DNA of 10,453 nucleotides. Origin: Actinomycetes bacterium. GTDB taxonomy: Bacteria > Actinomycetota > Acidimicrobiia > Acidimicrobiales > Palsa-688. Location of the stretch: NCBI GenBank assembly GCA_021808665.1, contig JAKBBA010000109.1, forward strand, positions 1 through 10,453, given 5' to 3'. Made by a program: the position numbers and the translations under genes. Under the pieces are notes generated by a model that did no database searches, was not told the origin of the DNA, and was given only the letters and a program-made list of their open reading frames with translations. The first letter of the stretch is position 1, and each line of letters opens with the position of its first letter. Positions 1-6,517 of this stretch are shown here, piece after piece.

Positions 1-1
1 T

Positions 2-325
2 GGACGGCCCTATGAAGAACTGCCTGGCCCCTGGCCGGACGACGACCTCATAAATGTTGATGTGCTTGTCGAGGCTCATGGCACCGATAGAGTCCGGGCT
101 CTTACGGAGCAGTGGAATTTGGCTTTTCGAGCCTTCGTTCCTCTCCAATCAGCGCGAACGGGTTTCGCTCCGGCCGTCCCTGGTGCCATCGCGCAGCACC
201 AGGAGTGGTGGCTTACCCAATACGAGAAAGTCGAGGCGGAGTATGCGCAGTCGAAGGAAGCGGCAGAGATGAGCGGTGAGAAGCTCCGGGCACAGGTTCG
301 CTCGGAGCTTCATCCCGGTGGTTAG
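2..325 (+). CDS. C-terminal part of an uncharacterised protein (5' end outside window)
   Basis: The reading frame is open from the first bases of the window to a TAG at 323-325, giving about 107 residues. The GTG at 62 is an internal codon, because the frame continues upstream of it without a stop. The visible part is mixed alpha-helical in character: a Pro/Asp-rich start (PGPWPDDD), a central segment with aromatic residues (EQWNLAFRAF), then a charged segment rich in Glu, Ala and Lys (about residues 75-95 of the fragment) that could form a short amphipathic helix or coiled coil. There is no signal peptide, membrane segment or catalytic motif. Codon choice is plausible for a real gene. I do not recognise the family and assign no function. 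It lies upstream of the degenerate region and the operon promoter, so it is unlikely to belong to the catabolic unit. Confidence 0.55.
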   Translation, partial: GRPYEELPGPWPDDDLINVDVLVEAHGTDRVRALTEQWNLAFRAFVPLQSARTGFAPAVPGAIAQHQEWWLTQYEKVEAEYAQSKEAAEMSGEKLRAQVRSELHPGG

Positions 326-329
326 CCGC

Positions 330-620
330 CCACCCTCGACGTCGGTCTACACGAAGTACCTCTGAGCCCAGCAGGAGGTCATTTCCAAGCAGCGCAACGG
401 CTCCGACGTCACCGACCCGCTAGGCCGCTCGGCCGCTCCCTATGAGCCGGCAGCGGCCCGACCCGCGACCTGGGCAGCGGACCGCGAAGCGCTGCAGGAA
501 GCCATGATCGCCGTGCGGCTCGGGGAGCTCTACCGCAGCATCCACGACGTCACCACCCAGCTCGAACGCAGGGCCTTCGACAAGCCCCTCCCATCGGCCA
601 AACCACGGGTCAACAGGGTG
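330..620 (+). pseudogene. Probable gene remnant, + strand, no start and one in-frame stop
   Basis: The frame read from about 330 looks coding up to about 620, with mostly G/C third positions from 366 to 600 and a sensible residue mix such as EVISKQRNGSDVTDP and IHDVTTQLERRAFDKPL. It is broken by a TGA at 363-365. Between that stop and the ATG at 504 it has no ATG, GTG or TTG codon, so the coding-looking part before 504 cannot be translated as an independent gene. After about 620 the frame turns into Arg/Cys/Ser-rich sequence that looks non-coding. A short ORF from ATG 504 is possible but would cut off half of the coding-looking segment. I do not recognise the family. The limits are approximate. 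Confidence 0.3.
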
Positions 621-670
621 TTCCGTAGGTGGCTTAACGCTTGGACCCCCCAGCGCCAAGGTGGCCGCCG

Positions 671-850
671 TCGTCCTTGCGCCACATCGCAGGTTTGCGA
701 AACGATGATTCCGAGCTGCTCGGCGGGGACTGCGGCCTCTTGTGTGTCGAGCGATTCTCGCACAGTCACCCATCCGCCATCGGACTGCGGGTCGAGTTGG
801 GCGCCAGACAGGGGGGTCCATTCCGTGATCGCTTGCGCCCCGGAAGACTC
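671..850 (-). pseudogene. Probable minus-strand gene remnant with a SQTCD motif
   Basis: On the minus strand a frame bounded upstream by a TAA (851-853 on the + strand) reads as protein-like sequence for about 57 codons. It includes TEWTPLSGAQLDPQS, then WVTVRESLD, then AEQLGIIVSQTCDVA. After that it turns into Arg/Pro/Trp-rich sequence with no protein character. The only near start is GTG at 769, which would discard the first third of the coding-like part. I have an unverified memory of hydrophobic-SQ[TD]CD motifs in uncharacterised bacterial proteins, often in accessory regions. With both ends missing this is best read as a decayed fragment running towards the + strand remnant on its left. 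Limits are approximate and no function is assigned. Confidence 0.25.
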
Positions 851-1000
851 TTAGTCCGCCTGTAAACCGGCGGCTTGTAGACGTACGTAGTGGCAGCCCA
901 GCGGCGTCAGGTAGGCGGCGGGGCGCGGCGAAGCGGATACGCGCCGCGATTGCCGCGCGACGAGGGAGACGGACTTTTTGTAGGTTGAAACCAATTCCTC
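851..1000. other. Gene-free stretch upstream of the operon, with weak hairpins
   Basis: I see no convincing gene here on either strand. Two small inverted repeats are present. One is CCGCC/GGCGG (856-860 with 869-873, 8-nt loop). The other is CGCGGCG/CGCCGCG (924-930 with 942-948, 11-nt loop). Neither is followed directly by a T run; the only T run (975-979) is about 27 nt past the second hairpin, so I do not call a terminator. Base composition shifts from very GC-rich at 915-960 to AT-rich from about 973, where the promoter island begins. Confidence 0.4.
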
Positions 1001-1028
1001 TTGACAATGGGCATCTTAAGTCTAAACT
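1001..1028 (+). promoter_or_regulatory. Sigma-70-type promoter for the catabolic operon
   Basis: A perfect -35 hexamer TTGACA (1001-1006) is followed after 16 nt by TAAACT (1023-1028), a 4/6 match to the -10 consensus that keeps the important A at position 2 and T at position 6. The pair lies in a clearly AT-rich pocket (about 985-1035) inside GC-rich DNA. The expected transcription start is about 1034-1037. That gives a leader of about 65 nt to the preferred SDR start at 1103. It also falls almost exactly on an in-frame ATG at 1037. TGACA (1002-1006) and TGTCA (1038-1042) form a small dyad around the -10 that could bind a regulator, but five-base arms are weak evidence. Confidence 0.6.
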
Positions 1029-1090
1029 AATTGAGGATGTCAGGCAGCCTTGGGCAGTCGACCCAATTCAACCCCGATGTGGGCCACTCA

Positions 1091-1095
1091 GGGGG
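1091..1095 (+). promoter_or_regulatory. Shine-Dalgarno site deciding the first SDR start
   Basis: GGGGG, preceded by A, ends 7 nt before ATG 1103. The alternative in-frame starts TTG 1031 and ATG 1037 have no comparable purine run at the right distance. This site and the SDR fold register both favour 1103. Confidence 0.55.
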
Positions 1096-1102
1096 TTCAG
1101 CT

Positions 1103-1846
1103 ATGGCCGGCCAGACCGTGGTGATCACGGGTGCCGGTCGGGGTCTCGGTTTCGCGATGGCAGTTCGGGTCGGCTCAGCGGGAGCACGCGTATATGTTGC
1201 CGAGCTAAACCGCGACCGGGGGCTTGAGGCCGTCGGCGATCTGGTTCGTCAAGGGTTCGACGCCCACTTTGTCGAGATGGACGTCACCGATTCTGTATCG
1301 GTGGGACGGGCGGCAGACGCGATTCTCTCACACGGACCTGTCGACGCTTTGGTCAACAATGCGGCGCTTGCCGACGGTGTAGGCGGCAAGGCTTTCCACC
1401 TCGTGACCGAAGCGGAGTGGGACCGGGTCATGAGGACAAATGCAACGGGTCCGTGGCTGGTCTCCAAGGCGTTCGCGCCGGCGATGATCGAACGTCGCTA
1501 CGGCAGGATCGTCAATGTCGCGTCGGACGCCGCGCTGTACGGCTCACCACGCCTAGCGCACTACGTGGCCTCTAAGGGGGCCTTGATTGCCTTGACGCGT
1601 GCGATGGCGAGGGAGCTCGGACCTCACGGGATCACGGTCAATGCGGTAGCTCCCGGGCTCAGCCGAACTGAGTCGGCGGAGGCGATACCGAAGGACCGCC
1701 ATGACCTTTACTCTCGCAATCGGGTGATCGACCGCGATCAGCAACCTGAGGACACCGCCGGCTTGGTGGCTTTCTTAGCGGGATCAGAAGCCGGCTACAT
1801 CACAGGACAGCTGGTGGTCGTAGACGGGGGGTTCGTATTCCATTGA
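1103..1846 (+). CDS. Classical SDR family oxidoreductase (NAD(P)-dependent dehydrogenase)
   Basis: A 247-residue short-chain dehydrogenase/reductase with a single Rossmann domain, the usual length for a classical SDR. Visible motifs are TGAGRGLG (residues 9-16, cofactor loop), an acidic Glu34 at the end of the second strand (suggesting NAD over NADP), NNAA at 85-88, Asn113, catalytic Ser141, Tyr154 and Lys158 (YVASK), and a C-terminal YITGQ...DGG segment. All four catalytic positions are intact. ATG 1103 places the first strand five residues from the N-terminus, as is usual, and has a Shine-Dalgarno site. Longer in-frame starts at 1031 or 1037 would add 22-24 residues outside the fold. It is the first gene behind the promoter and lies 58 nt before the importer. 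The likely role is oxidation of an alcohol or dihydrodiol in the pathway, or reduction of a ketone; the substrate cannot be read. A FabG-like annotation would be generic. Confidence 0.9.
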   Translation: MAGQTVVITGAGRGLGFAMAVRVGSAGARVYVAELNRDRGLEAVGDLVRQGFDAHFVEMDVTDSVSVGRAADAILSHGPVDALVNNAALADGVGGKAFHLVTEAEWDRVMRTNATGPWLVSKAFAPAMIERRYGRIVNVASDAALYGSPRLAHYVASKGALIALTRAMARELGPHGITVNAVAPGLSRTESAEAIPKDRHDLYSRNRVIDRDQQPEDTAGLVAFLAGSEAGYITGQLVVVDGGFVFH

Positions 1847-1904
1847 GCAGGTGCCTTATCAACTCGTCGTTTCAAGCCCACATAACCTTCACAGGGAGTC
1901 TCTC

Positions 1905-3059
1905 ATGATCACATCAGACAAGCCGGCATCCGACGTTCGCGCATTGAGCGAGGCCCGTTCGAACCCATGCCCGAAAGCGAACACTCGGCTAGGACTTGGA
2001 TCTGGAACTGCGAAAGGCCGCTCAACGGCCAAGCTAGCGGCGCTAGGGGTGGCGTCGCTTCTCGCAGTCGCGGCCTGCGGTTCGTCGAGCTCATCTCAAA
2101 GTTCCTCTACTACTGCTGCGCCGGCCGTAACGTCCGGAGCCTCGGCGTCGACCCAGGCACCCGCACAGAACGTGTCGATGACGTTCACTTTGGACTTCCT
2201 CACCGACGGCGCTCACGCACCTGTCTATGTCGCCAACTCGAAAGGCTACTTCTCGTCGAGCGGTTTGCACGTGACGATCCAGCCGACGCACGGCTCACAG
2301 GACTCCATCACTGACGTCGCGACTGGGAAATCCCAGATGGGTCTCACCGACGCCGGCACGCTGATCAAAGCGATCGCTAGCCAGCACGTGCCGGTAACGG
2401 CCGTCGGAATCTCGCTTCAAACCGAGCCATTCTCTATCGTGACCTTGAAGTCTTCTGGGATATCGACACCAAGCCAGCTGGCTGGTAAGACTATCGGCCT
2501 CGCCCCGGCCACCTCTGACGCTTCGTTCCTCCCTGCCTTCTTGAGCAAGGTCGGCTTGAGCTCGTCGCAGGTTCATGAGGTGTCCCTGACCCCGCCTGAG
2601 TTGGTGCCGAGCTTGCTCGACGGGAAAGTCGCCGCTGTCGACGAGTACGGGCAAGTCTTCGCCAAGTATTCCAGCCAGGTCAACATTGTCCCGTGGTCCA
2701 AATACGGCATCAATCCTCTCGGGACGGTTTACATCGCCAACAACTCGTTCCTTGCCGCCCATCCGGCCGCAGTGAAGTCCTTCTTGGCTGCCGCCTATAA
2801 GGGACTGGCATACACCGAGGCGAACCCATCATCCGCGGCAGCGATCGTTGCGGCTGCTGACCCTGGATCGGCTGCCAGCTACTTTGATAGCGAGTTCGCA
2901 ATACTGAAGCCGTACTGGGCCACGAAGAGTTCGGCGGGCACCTATGGCCATATGACGGCCGCGGACTGGACTGCCACGCAAGCCTTGAATATCAAGTACT
3001 CCATCCAGACGACCTCAGTGCCCATTTCCCAGGTCTATTCCAACAGCTACCTACCGTGA
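1905..3059 (+). CDS. ABC transporter substrate-binding lipoprotein, NMT1/THI5-like (NitT/TauT/ThiY type)
   Basis: A 384-residue extracytoplasmic binding protein that would capture the substrate for the importer encoded by the next two genes. A hydrophobic signal (about residues 44-56) ends in the lipobox VAAC, so Cys58 should be lipid-modified. A Gly/Ser/Thr/Ala-rich linker follows (59-90). The mature domain opens with LDF..DGAHAPVYVANSKGYF (97-116), typical of NMT1/THI5-like periplasmic proteins related to ThiY, SsuA and TauA. GKTIGL (194-199) and the LLDGKVAA segment (237-244) are further family features. ATG 1905 has AGGGAG six bases upstream; a GTG at 1851 in the same frame lacks support. 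The stretch before the hydrophobic core is long (about 43 residues). Family members import HMP precursors, alkanesulfonates, nitrate, taurine or aromatic acids; the catabolic neighbours suggest an aromatic or heteroaromatic ligand. Confidence 0.9.
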   Translation: MITSDKPASDVRALSEARSNPCPKANTRLGLGSGTAKGRSTAKLAALGVASLLAVAACGSSSSSQSSSTTAAPAVTSGASASTQAPAQNVSMTFTLDFLTDGAHAPVYVANSKGYFSSSGLHVTIQPTHGSQDSITDVATGKSQMGLTDAGTLIKAIASQHVPVTAVGISLQTEPFSIVTLKSSGISTPSQLAGKTIGLAPATSDASFLPAFLSKVGLSSSQVHEVSLTPPELVPSLLDGKVAAVDEYGQVFAKYSSQVNIVPWSKYGINPLGTVYIANNSFLAAHPAAVKSFLAAAYKGLAYTEANPSSAAAIVAAADPGSAASYFDSEFAILKPYWATKSSAGTYGHMTAADWTATQALNIKYSIQTTSVPISQVYSNSYLP

Positions 3060-3892
3060 CGGCTGTCGATTCATCGGCTGCCGGTCTCGACGACGTCGAG
3101 TTCGGCGACGATGCCGACGATGTCACACGCAGGCGACTTCGTCCCGCCCAAGTGCTAAAGCCGCTGGCGGTCTTCGCCGCCGCGGTTGTCATATGGCAGG
3201 TGCTCGTCGACACGAAGACTTTTCCCAGCTTCGAGGTTGCCTCACCGAGCCAGACCGCTTCCTACATGAGCTCGCACGGCTCCCTCCTCGTATCCAACAC
3301 TGCGACAACGGCAGAAGAAGTCGTGATCGCATTCGCGGTAGCTCTCGCAACTGGCGTTGTGCTAGCGACTTTGATCAACCATTTCAAGGTTCTCGAAGAG
3401 TCGGTACTTCCCCTGCTCGTCGTCTCGCAGGTAATACCGTCCATCGCTATCGCCCCGCTGCTTGTGTTGATTCTCGGCTTCGGTATGGCGCCGAAGGTGG
3501 TGGTCGCGGCGCTCATCTCCTTTTTCCCGATACTGATCAACACGCTTGCCGGACTGAAGAGCATCAACTCGGATATGGTCAGTTTGAGCCGCTCTCTCGG
3601 GACTTCGAGCATCCGCAACCTCAGGCTGTTCACTTTGCCCTCCGCCCTTCCCTACATCTTTGCTGGCGCAAGGGTAGCAGTGACCCTGAGCGTGATCGGA
3701 GCCGTCGTAGGCGAGTTCGTCACCGCCAAGAGCGGGCTCGGTTTCCTGATACTTCAGGGCAGTTCGCAGATCGACCCGCCTCTGATGTTCTCGGCGCTCG
3801 TAGTGCTTGCGGTCATGGGCATCTTTCTGTTCAGCCTCGTGAGAATCGTCGAGTACATGGCGCTACCGTGGGCCCGAATAGGACGCCAATGA
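3056..3892 (+). CDS. ABC transporter permease (NitT/TauT/SsuC-type, BPD_transp_1)
   Basis: A 278-residue inner-membrane permease. After a hydrophilic acidic N-terminus (1-33) there are about six membrane segments: near 35-52, 87-108, 118-141, 147-168, 202-223 and 243-265. The cytoplasmic EAA-type loop lies about 176-205 (SLSRSLGTSSIRNLRLF then LPSALPYIFAG), with the conserved Gly182; it docks onto the ATPase. The length and layout match SsuC/TauC/ThiX-like proteins, which act as homodimers. The GTG start overlaps the binding-protein stop as GTGA and has no clear Shine-Dalgarno of its own, so translation is probably coupled. The stop overlaps the ATPase start as ATGA. Binding protein, permease and ATPase form a complete importer. 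Confidence 0.92.
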   Translation: MTAVDSSAAGLDDVEFGDDADDVTRRRLRPAQVLKPLAVFAAAVVIWQVLVDTKTFPSFEVASPSQTASYMSSHGSLLVSNTATTAEEVVIAFAVALATGVVLATLINHFKVLEESVLPLLVVSQVIPSIAIAPLLVLILGFGMAPKVVVAALISFFPILINTLAGLKSINSDMVSLSRSLGTSSIRNLRLFTLPSALPYIFAGARVAVTLSVIGAVVGEFVTAKSGLGFLILQGSSQIDPPLMFSALVVLAVMGIFLFSLVRIVEYMALPWARIGRQ

Positions 3893-4728
3893 CCGAACAC
3901 CGCGTGATGCCGACCGAGTCAGCCTCGTCTGCTGGCATCGGGTTACCGTTAGCTACAGCGGGGGTCGAACCCGCAGCGATCCGTATCGATTCCGTCGAGA
4001 TGCGCTACCGCTCCAAGCGGGGGACCGTTGTCGCGTTGGAGCCGACGTCGCTAGACATCCGCTCCGGCAGGTTCACCACAGTCGTCGGCCCTAGCGGCTG
4101 CGGCAAGAGCACACTGTTGAAGTTGATAGCCGGTCTCATCGAGCCCACACGCGGGAAGATCAGCGTCGAAGGAAAGAGAGCCCATGCAGGCAATCGCGAC
4201 ATCGGGATCATGTTCCAGTCTCCGGTGCTATTGCCGTGGCGCTGCGTGATCGACAACGTGATGCTTCCGCTCGACGCGGCCGGGTCGCGCTGCCCTGACG
4301 ACGCCGAACGGGCGGCCGCGCTGCTCGAGGGTGTCGGACTCGCAGGTTTCGAGCGTCGACACCCCGCCGAGCTGTCTGGGGGCATGCAACAAAGGGTGGC
4401 GTTGTGTCGTGCTTTGATAACCAATCCGAAGGTGCTTCTCTTCGACGAGCCTTTCGGGGCCGTGGATGCTCTAACGCGTGAGCAGCTAAATGATCTGGTA
4501 ATGGGCATCTGCGCTACCAACGCGACGACGGCCATGCTGGTAACTCACGACATTGACGAGGCAGTGTACCTAGGAGACGAGGTTGTGGTGATGTCGGCGC
4601 GTCCAGGCCGAGTGGTTGAGGTCGTCCCCGTCGGCTCGCCCCGCCCACGCGATTACTCCATTCGAAGGACGGCCGAGTTCGTAGAGTGTGCAGCCCGAGT
4701 CCACCGCAACCTAAGGGAGCACTCGTGA
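3889..4728 (+). CDS. ABC transporter ATP-binding protein (SsuB/TauB-type)
   Basis: A 279-residue nucleotide-binding subunit that powers the importer. All diagnostic motifs are present: Walker A GPSGCGKST (67-75), Q-loop Gln110 in MFQSPVLLPW, signature LSGGMQQR (162-169), Walker B VLLFDEP (182-188), D-loop GAVDAL (190-195) and the switch His220 in VTHDIDEA. The 'LPW' after the Q-loop and 'FGAVDALTRE' are typical of the NitT/TauT/SsuB branch. The N-terminus carries about 28 extra residues before the first strand. ATG 3889 overlaps the permease stop (ATGA) and has AGGA at 3880-3883; the frame is open further upstream but there it only crosses the permease gene. A second in-frame ATG (3907) is a weaker alternative. 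Confidence 0.93.
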   Translation: MTEHRVMPTESASSAGIGLPLATAGVEPAAIRIDSVEMRYRSKRGTVVALEPTSLDIRSGRFTTVVGPSGCGKSTLLKLIAGLIEPTRGKISVEGKRAHAGNRDIGIMFQSPVLLPWRCVIDNVMLPLDAAGSRCPDDAERAAALLEGVGLAGFERRHPAELSGGMQQRVALCRALITNPKVLLFDEPFGAVDALTREQLNDLVMGICATNATTAMLVTHDIDEAVYLGDEVVVMSARPGRVVEVVPVGSPRPRDYSIRRTAEFVECAARVHRNLREHS

Positions 4729-5720
4729 GTATCGGATCGCCTGACATTCGATCATTGCGCTCGGTGGAGATCGCTACGCCTGCACTCGACGAGGCGACCG
4801 AATTCTACAGCGGGCCATGGGGTCTCGACGTCATAAGTGCGGAGCGAGACGCGACCTGGTTTCGCGCCGCAGGGCCCGAACACCATGTGCTTGCGCTTCG
4901 CCGCTCGGAGCACGCCGGCCTTGGCAAGCTCAGCTTCGCCATGGCGGACAAGCGCAGTGTCGACGAGGCCGCCGCACGTTTCGACTGTCTCGGTCTTCCT
5001 CTATTGGATGGTCCGGGCAACGTCGACGGACCGGCGGGCGGCTACGCCTTGATGACAGCTGACATCGAAGGACGACGCGTCGAACTGCTCGCCGAATCCA
5101 ACGCTGTTACCCGGGGGGATCCCAGCGGATCCAGACCACTTGGCGTCACGCACGTCGTATTGAACACGGTCGACATTGACGCTGCCGTGATGTTCTGGCA
5201 GGAGGTGTTCGGCTTCCGCTTGAGTGACTGGTCAGAGCACCAGATGGCCTTTCTTAGATGCAATACCTATCACCATGCGATCGCATTCAACCAGGCTTCG
5301 TGGACGTCGATCAACCATGTGGCATTCGAGATGGCATCAGTCGATGACTTCATGAGGGGTGTAGGACGGTTACGTCAGGCGGGCCATCCCGCGGGGTGGG
5401 GACCCGGCCGCCACGGTCCCGGCGACAACACCTTCGCCTATTTTGTGGATCCCTCCGGGGTGGTGTGCGAGTACACGTCGGAAGTCGCGAGGGTCGACGA
5501 GTCGACATGGATTCCTCGCGTCTGGGCTCGCACACCCGAGCTGTCGGACACCTGGGGCACCGCAGGCGCACCGTCGGCCGACATCCGCCGGCACATGGCT
5601 GGCGAGGCGGACCCTTGGCTCTCCGAGACGCTCCCATCCACTCCGCTCCATGCGGCCCCTGACCTGTCGGCGCAAACGCCGGACAGTCCGGACGCTACGG
5701 CGAGGAGGTCGCAGCTTTGA
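4725..5720 (+). CDS. Two-domain VOC-family extradiol-type ring-cleavage dioxygenase
   Basis: A 331-residue protein with two tandem vicinal-oxygen-chelate domains (about 9-125 and 138-255), the layout of type I extradiol dioxygenases such as BphC, HpaD and XylE. In the C-terminal domain the expected Fe(II) ligands are His143 (THVVLN), His198 (NHVAFE) and Glu249 (CEYTSE). His184, His230 and Tyr239 match the catalytic and substrate-side His195, His241 and Tyr250 of BphC by spacing. The stretch around 228-249 matches the extradiol PROSITE pattern except for Ala238 before the Tyr. The expected reaction is meta-cleavage of a catechol-like ring with O2. The N-terminal domain lacks the ligand set, as usual. 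The tail after about 294 is Pro/Ser/Ala-rich and probably disordered. GTG 4725 shares GTGA with the ATPase stop and has AAGGGAG five bases upstream. The next gene encodes a hydrolase that would fit the ring-cleavage product. Confidence 0.88.
   Translation: MSIGSPDIRSLRSVEIATPALDEATEFYSGPWGLDVISAERDATWFRAAGPEHHVLALRRSEHAGLGKLSFAMADKRSVDEAAARFDCLGLPLLDGPGNVDGPAGGYALMTADIEGRRVELLAESNAVTRGDPSGSRPLGVTHVVLNTVDIDAAVMFWQEVFGFRLSDWSEHQMAFLRCNTYHHAIAFNQASWTSINHVAFEMASVDDFMRGVGRLRQAGHPAGWGPGRHGPGDNTFAYFVDPSGVVCEYTSEVARVDESTWIPRVWARTPELSDTWGTAGAPSADIRRHMAGEADPWLSETLPSTPLHAAPDLSAQTPDSPDATARRSQL
5704..5708 (+). promoter_or_regulatory. Shine-Dalgarno site for the TTG start of the hydrolase
   Basis: GGAGG, within GAGGAGG at 5702-5708, lies 8 nt before TTG 5717. 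It decides the unusual TTG start, which sits inside the TTGA overlap with the preceding stop. Confidence 0.6.
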
Positions 5721-6517
5721 GCAAGGTCGCGGTCGTGGAGAGCGGAAGCGGCCCTGCGCTTGTGTGCCTGCACGGTATCGGCTCGTCTTCAGCGTCATTT
5801 CGGGCCCAGATGGAAGGGCTCGAAGGCGAGATGAGGGTGGTTGCCTGGGACGCCCCGGGCTATGGGGCATCCGAGGACCCAGAGGAGGGGCCTTCGGGAA
5901 TGCAAAGCTACGTCCGAGCCGCTACGGAGCTTCTCGAAGCTTCAGGCCGCTCCGTCTACCTGCTCGGAGTGTCGTGGGGTGGCGTGATCGCAACCTTGGT
6001 CGCGGCGTCGCGCCCCGAGCTACTTGAGGGTCTGGTACTTGTCAGCGCAAGTCGCGGCTCCGCTAGAAGCAGGGAGTCTGCCGAGGCGATGCGTGCCCGA
6101 GCCGACGAGCTCGACCGGCTCGGCGCAACGGACTTCGCTTCCAAGCGTGCACCCCGGCTCCTTTCACCCCGAGCAGACGTGGGTCTGAGGCAGCGGGTGG
6201 GAGCCGAGATGGCGCGCTCGATCCGCCCGGCTGGCTATAGGGCCGCCACGGACGCCATGGCTGCGACGGACACGACGGGCATCCTCGGCCAGATTCGGGT
6301 GCCGACGATGGTGATCTGCGGATCCGATGACGAAGTCACCGGGATGGCCGAATCGGAGGCACTTGCCGCCTCGATCCCAGACGCAACACTCGTTGTGGTC
6401 GACGGGGCAGGCCACCTCGTGAACCAGGAAGCCTCCCGGGCCGTCAACGCGTGGGTCGGAGCGTTCGTGGAGCTTCACGAGGGTCTCCGACGTCCACCGA
6501 CCGGGGCGACGTTTTGA
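5717..6517 (+). CDS. Alpha/beta-fold hydrolase, probable meta-cleavage product hydrolase
   Basis: A 266-residue alpha/beta hydrolase. The oxyanion-hole motif HGIG (19-22), nucleophile elbow GVSWGG with Ser86, acid residue Asp204 (CGSDDE) and His233 (GAGHLV) make a complete Ser-Asp-His triad in the usual order and spacing. The cap region is about 112-185. Size and cap fit the BphD/TodF/MhpC-like C-C hydrolases as well as generic esterases and haloperoxidase-like proteins. Its position directly after an extradiol-type dioxygenase favours hydrolysis of a 2-hydroxy-6-oxo-dienoate-type ring-cleavage product to a 2-hydroxydienoate and an acid; this is inferred from context. The TTG start overlaps the dioxygenase stop and has a strong GGAGG site. 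The stop overlaps the following TTG start in the same way. Confidence 0.87.
   Translation: MSKVAVVESGSGPALVCLHGIGSSSASFRAQMEGLEGEMRVVAWDAPGYGASEDPEEGPSGMQSYVRAATELLEASGRSVYLLGVSWGGVIATLVAASRPELLEGLVLVSASRGSARSRESAEAMRARADELDRLGATDFASKRAPRLLSPRADVGLRQRVGAEMARSIRPAGYRAATDAMAATDTTGILGQIRVPTMVICGSDDEVTGMAESEALAASIPDATLVVVDGAGHLVNQEASRAVNAWVGAFVELHEGLRRPPTGATF

Noticed and set aside
924..979. Rho-independent terminator upstream of the promoter
   Set aside because: The 7-bp GC hairpin is about 27 nt from the only T run, so it does not have terminator geometry.
420..1007. 195-codon minus-strand open frame across the left flank
   Set aside because: Its translation is very rich in Arg, Pro, Ala and Gly with no motif or ribosome-binding site. 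It lies antisense to more protein-like fragments and looks like a GC-driven shadow frame.
1847..1904. Both larger gaps in the operon (1847-1904 and 7303-7360) are exactly 58 nt and follow an SDR gene
   Set aside because: The two sequences share only a short ACCT..CACAG-like resemblance, so neither a repeat nor a duplicated leader is supported. The equal length is probably chance.
3193..3888. Upstream extension of the ATPase frame to 3193
   Set aside because: It runs entirely inside the permease gene in another frame and gives a non-protein-like translation. The ATG at 3889 with the ATGA overlap and AGGA is the real start.
4686..4724. Earlier start for the VOC dioxygenase
   Set aside because: It would overlap the ATPase by over 40 nt and add 13 residues. 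GTG 4725 has AAGGGAG at good spacing and the same overlap pattern as its neighbours.
5443..6027. 194-codon + strand frame over the dioxygenase/hydrolase junction
   Set aside because: Arg/Gly/Pro-rich shadow of two well-supported genes.
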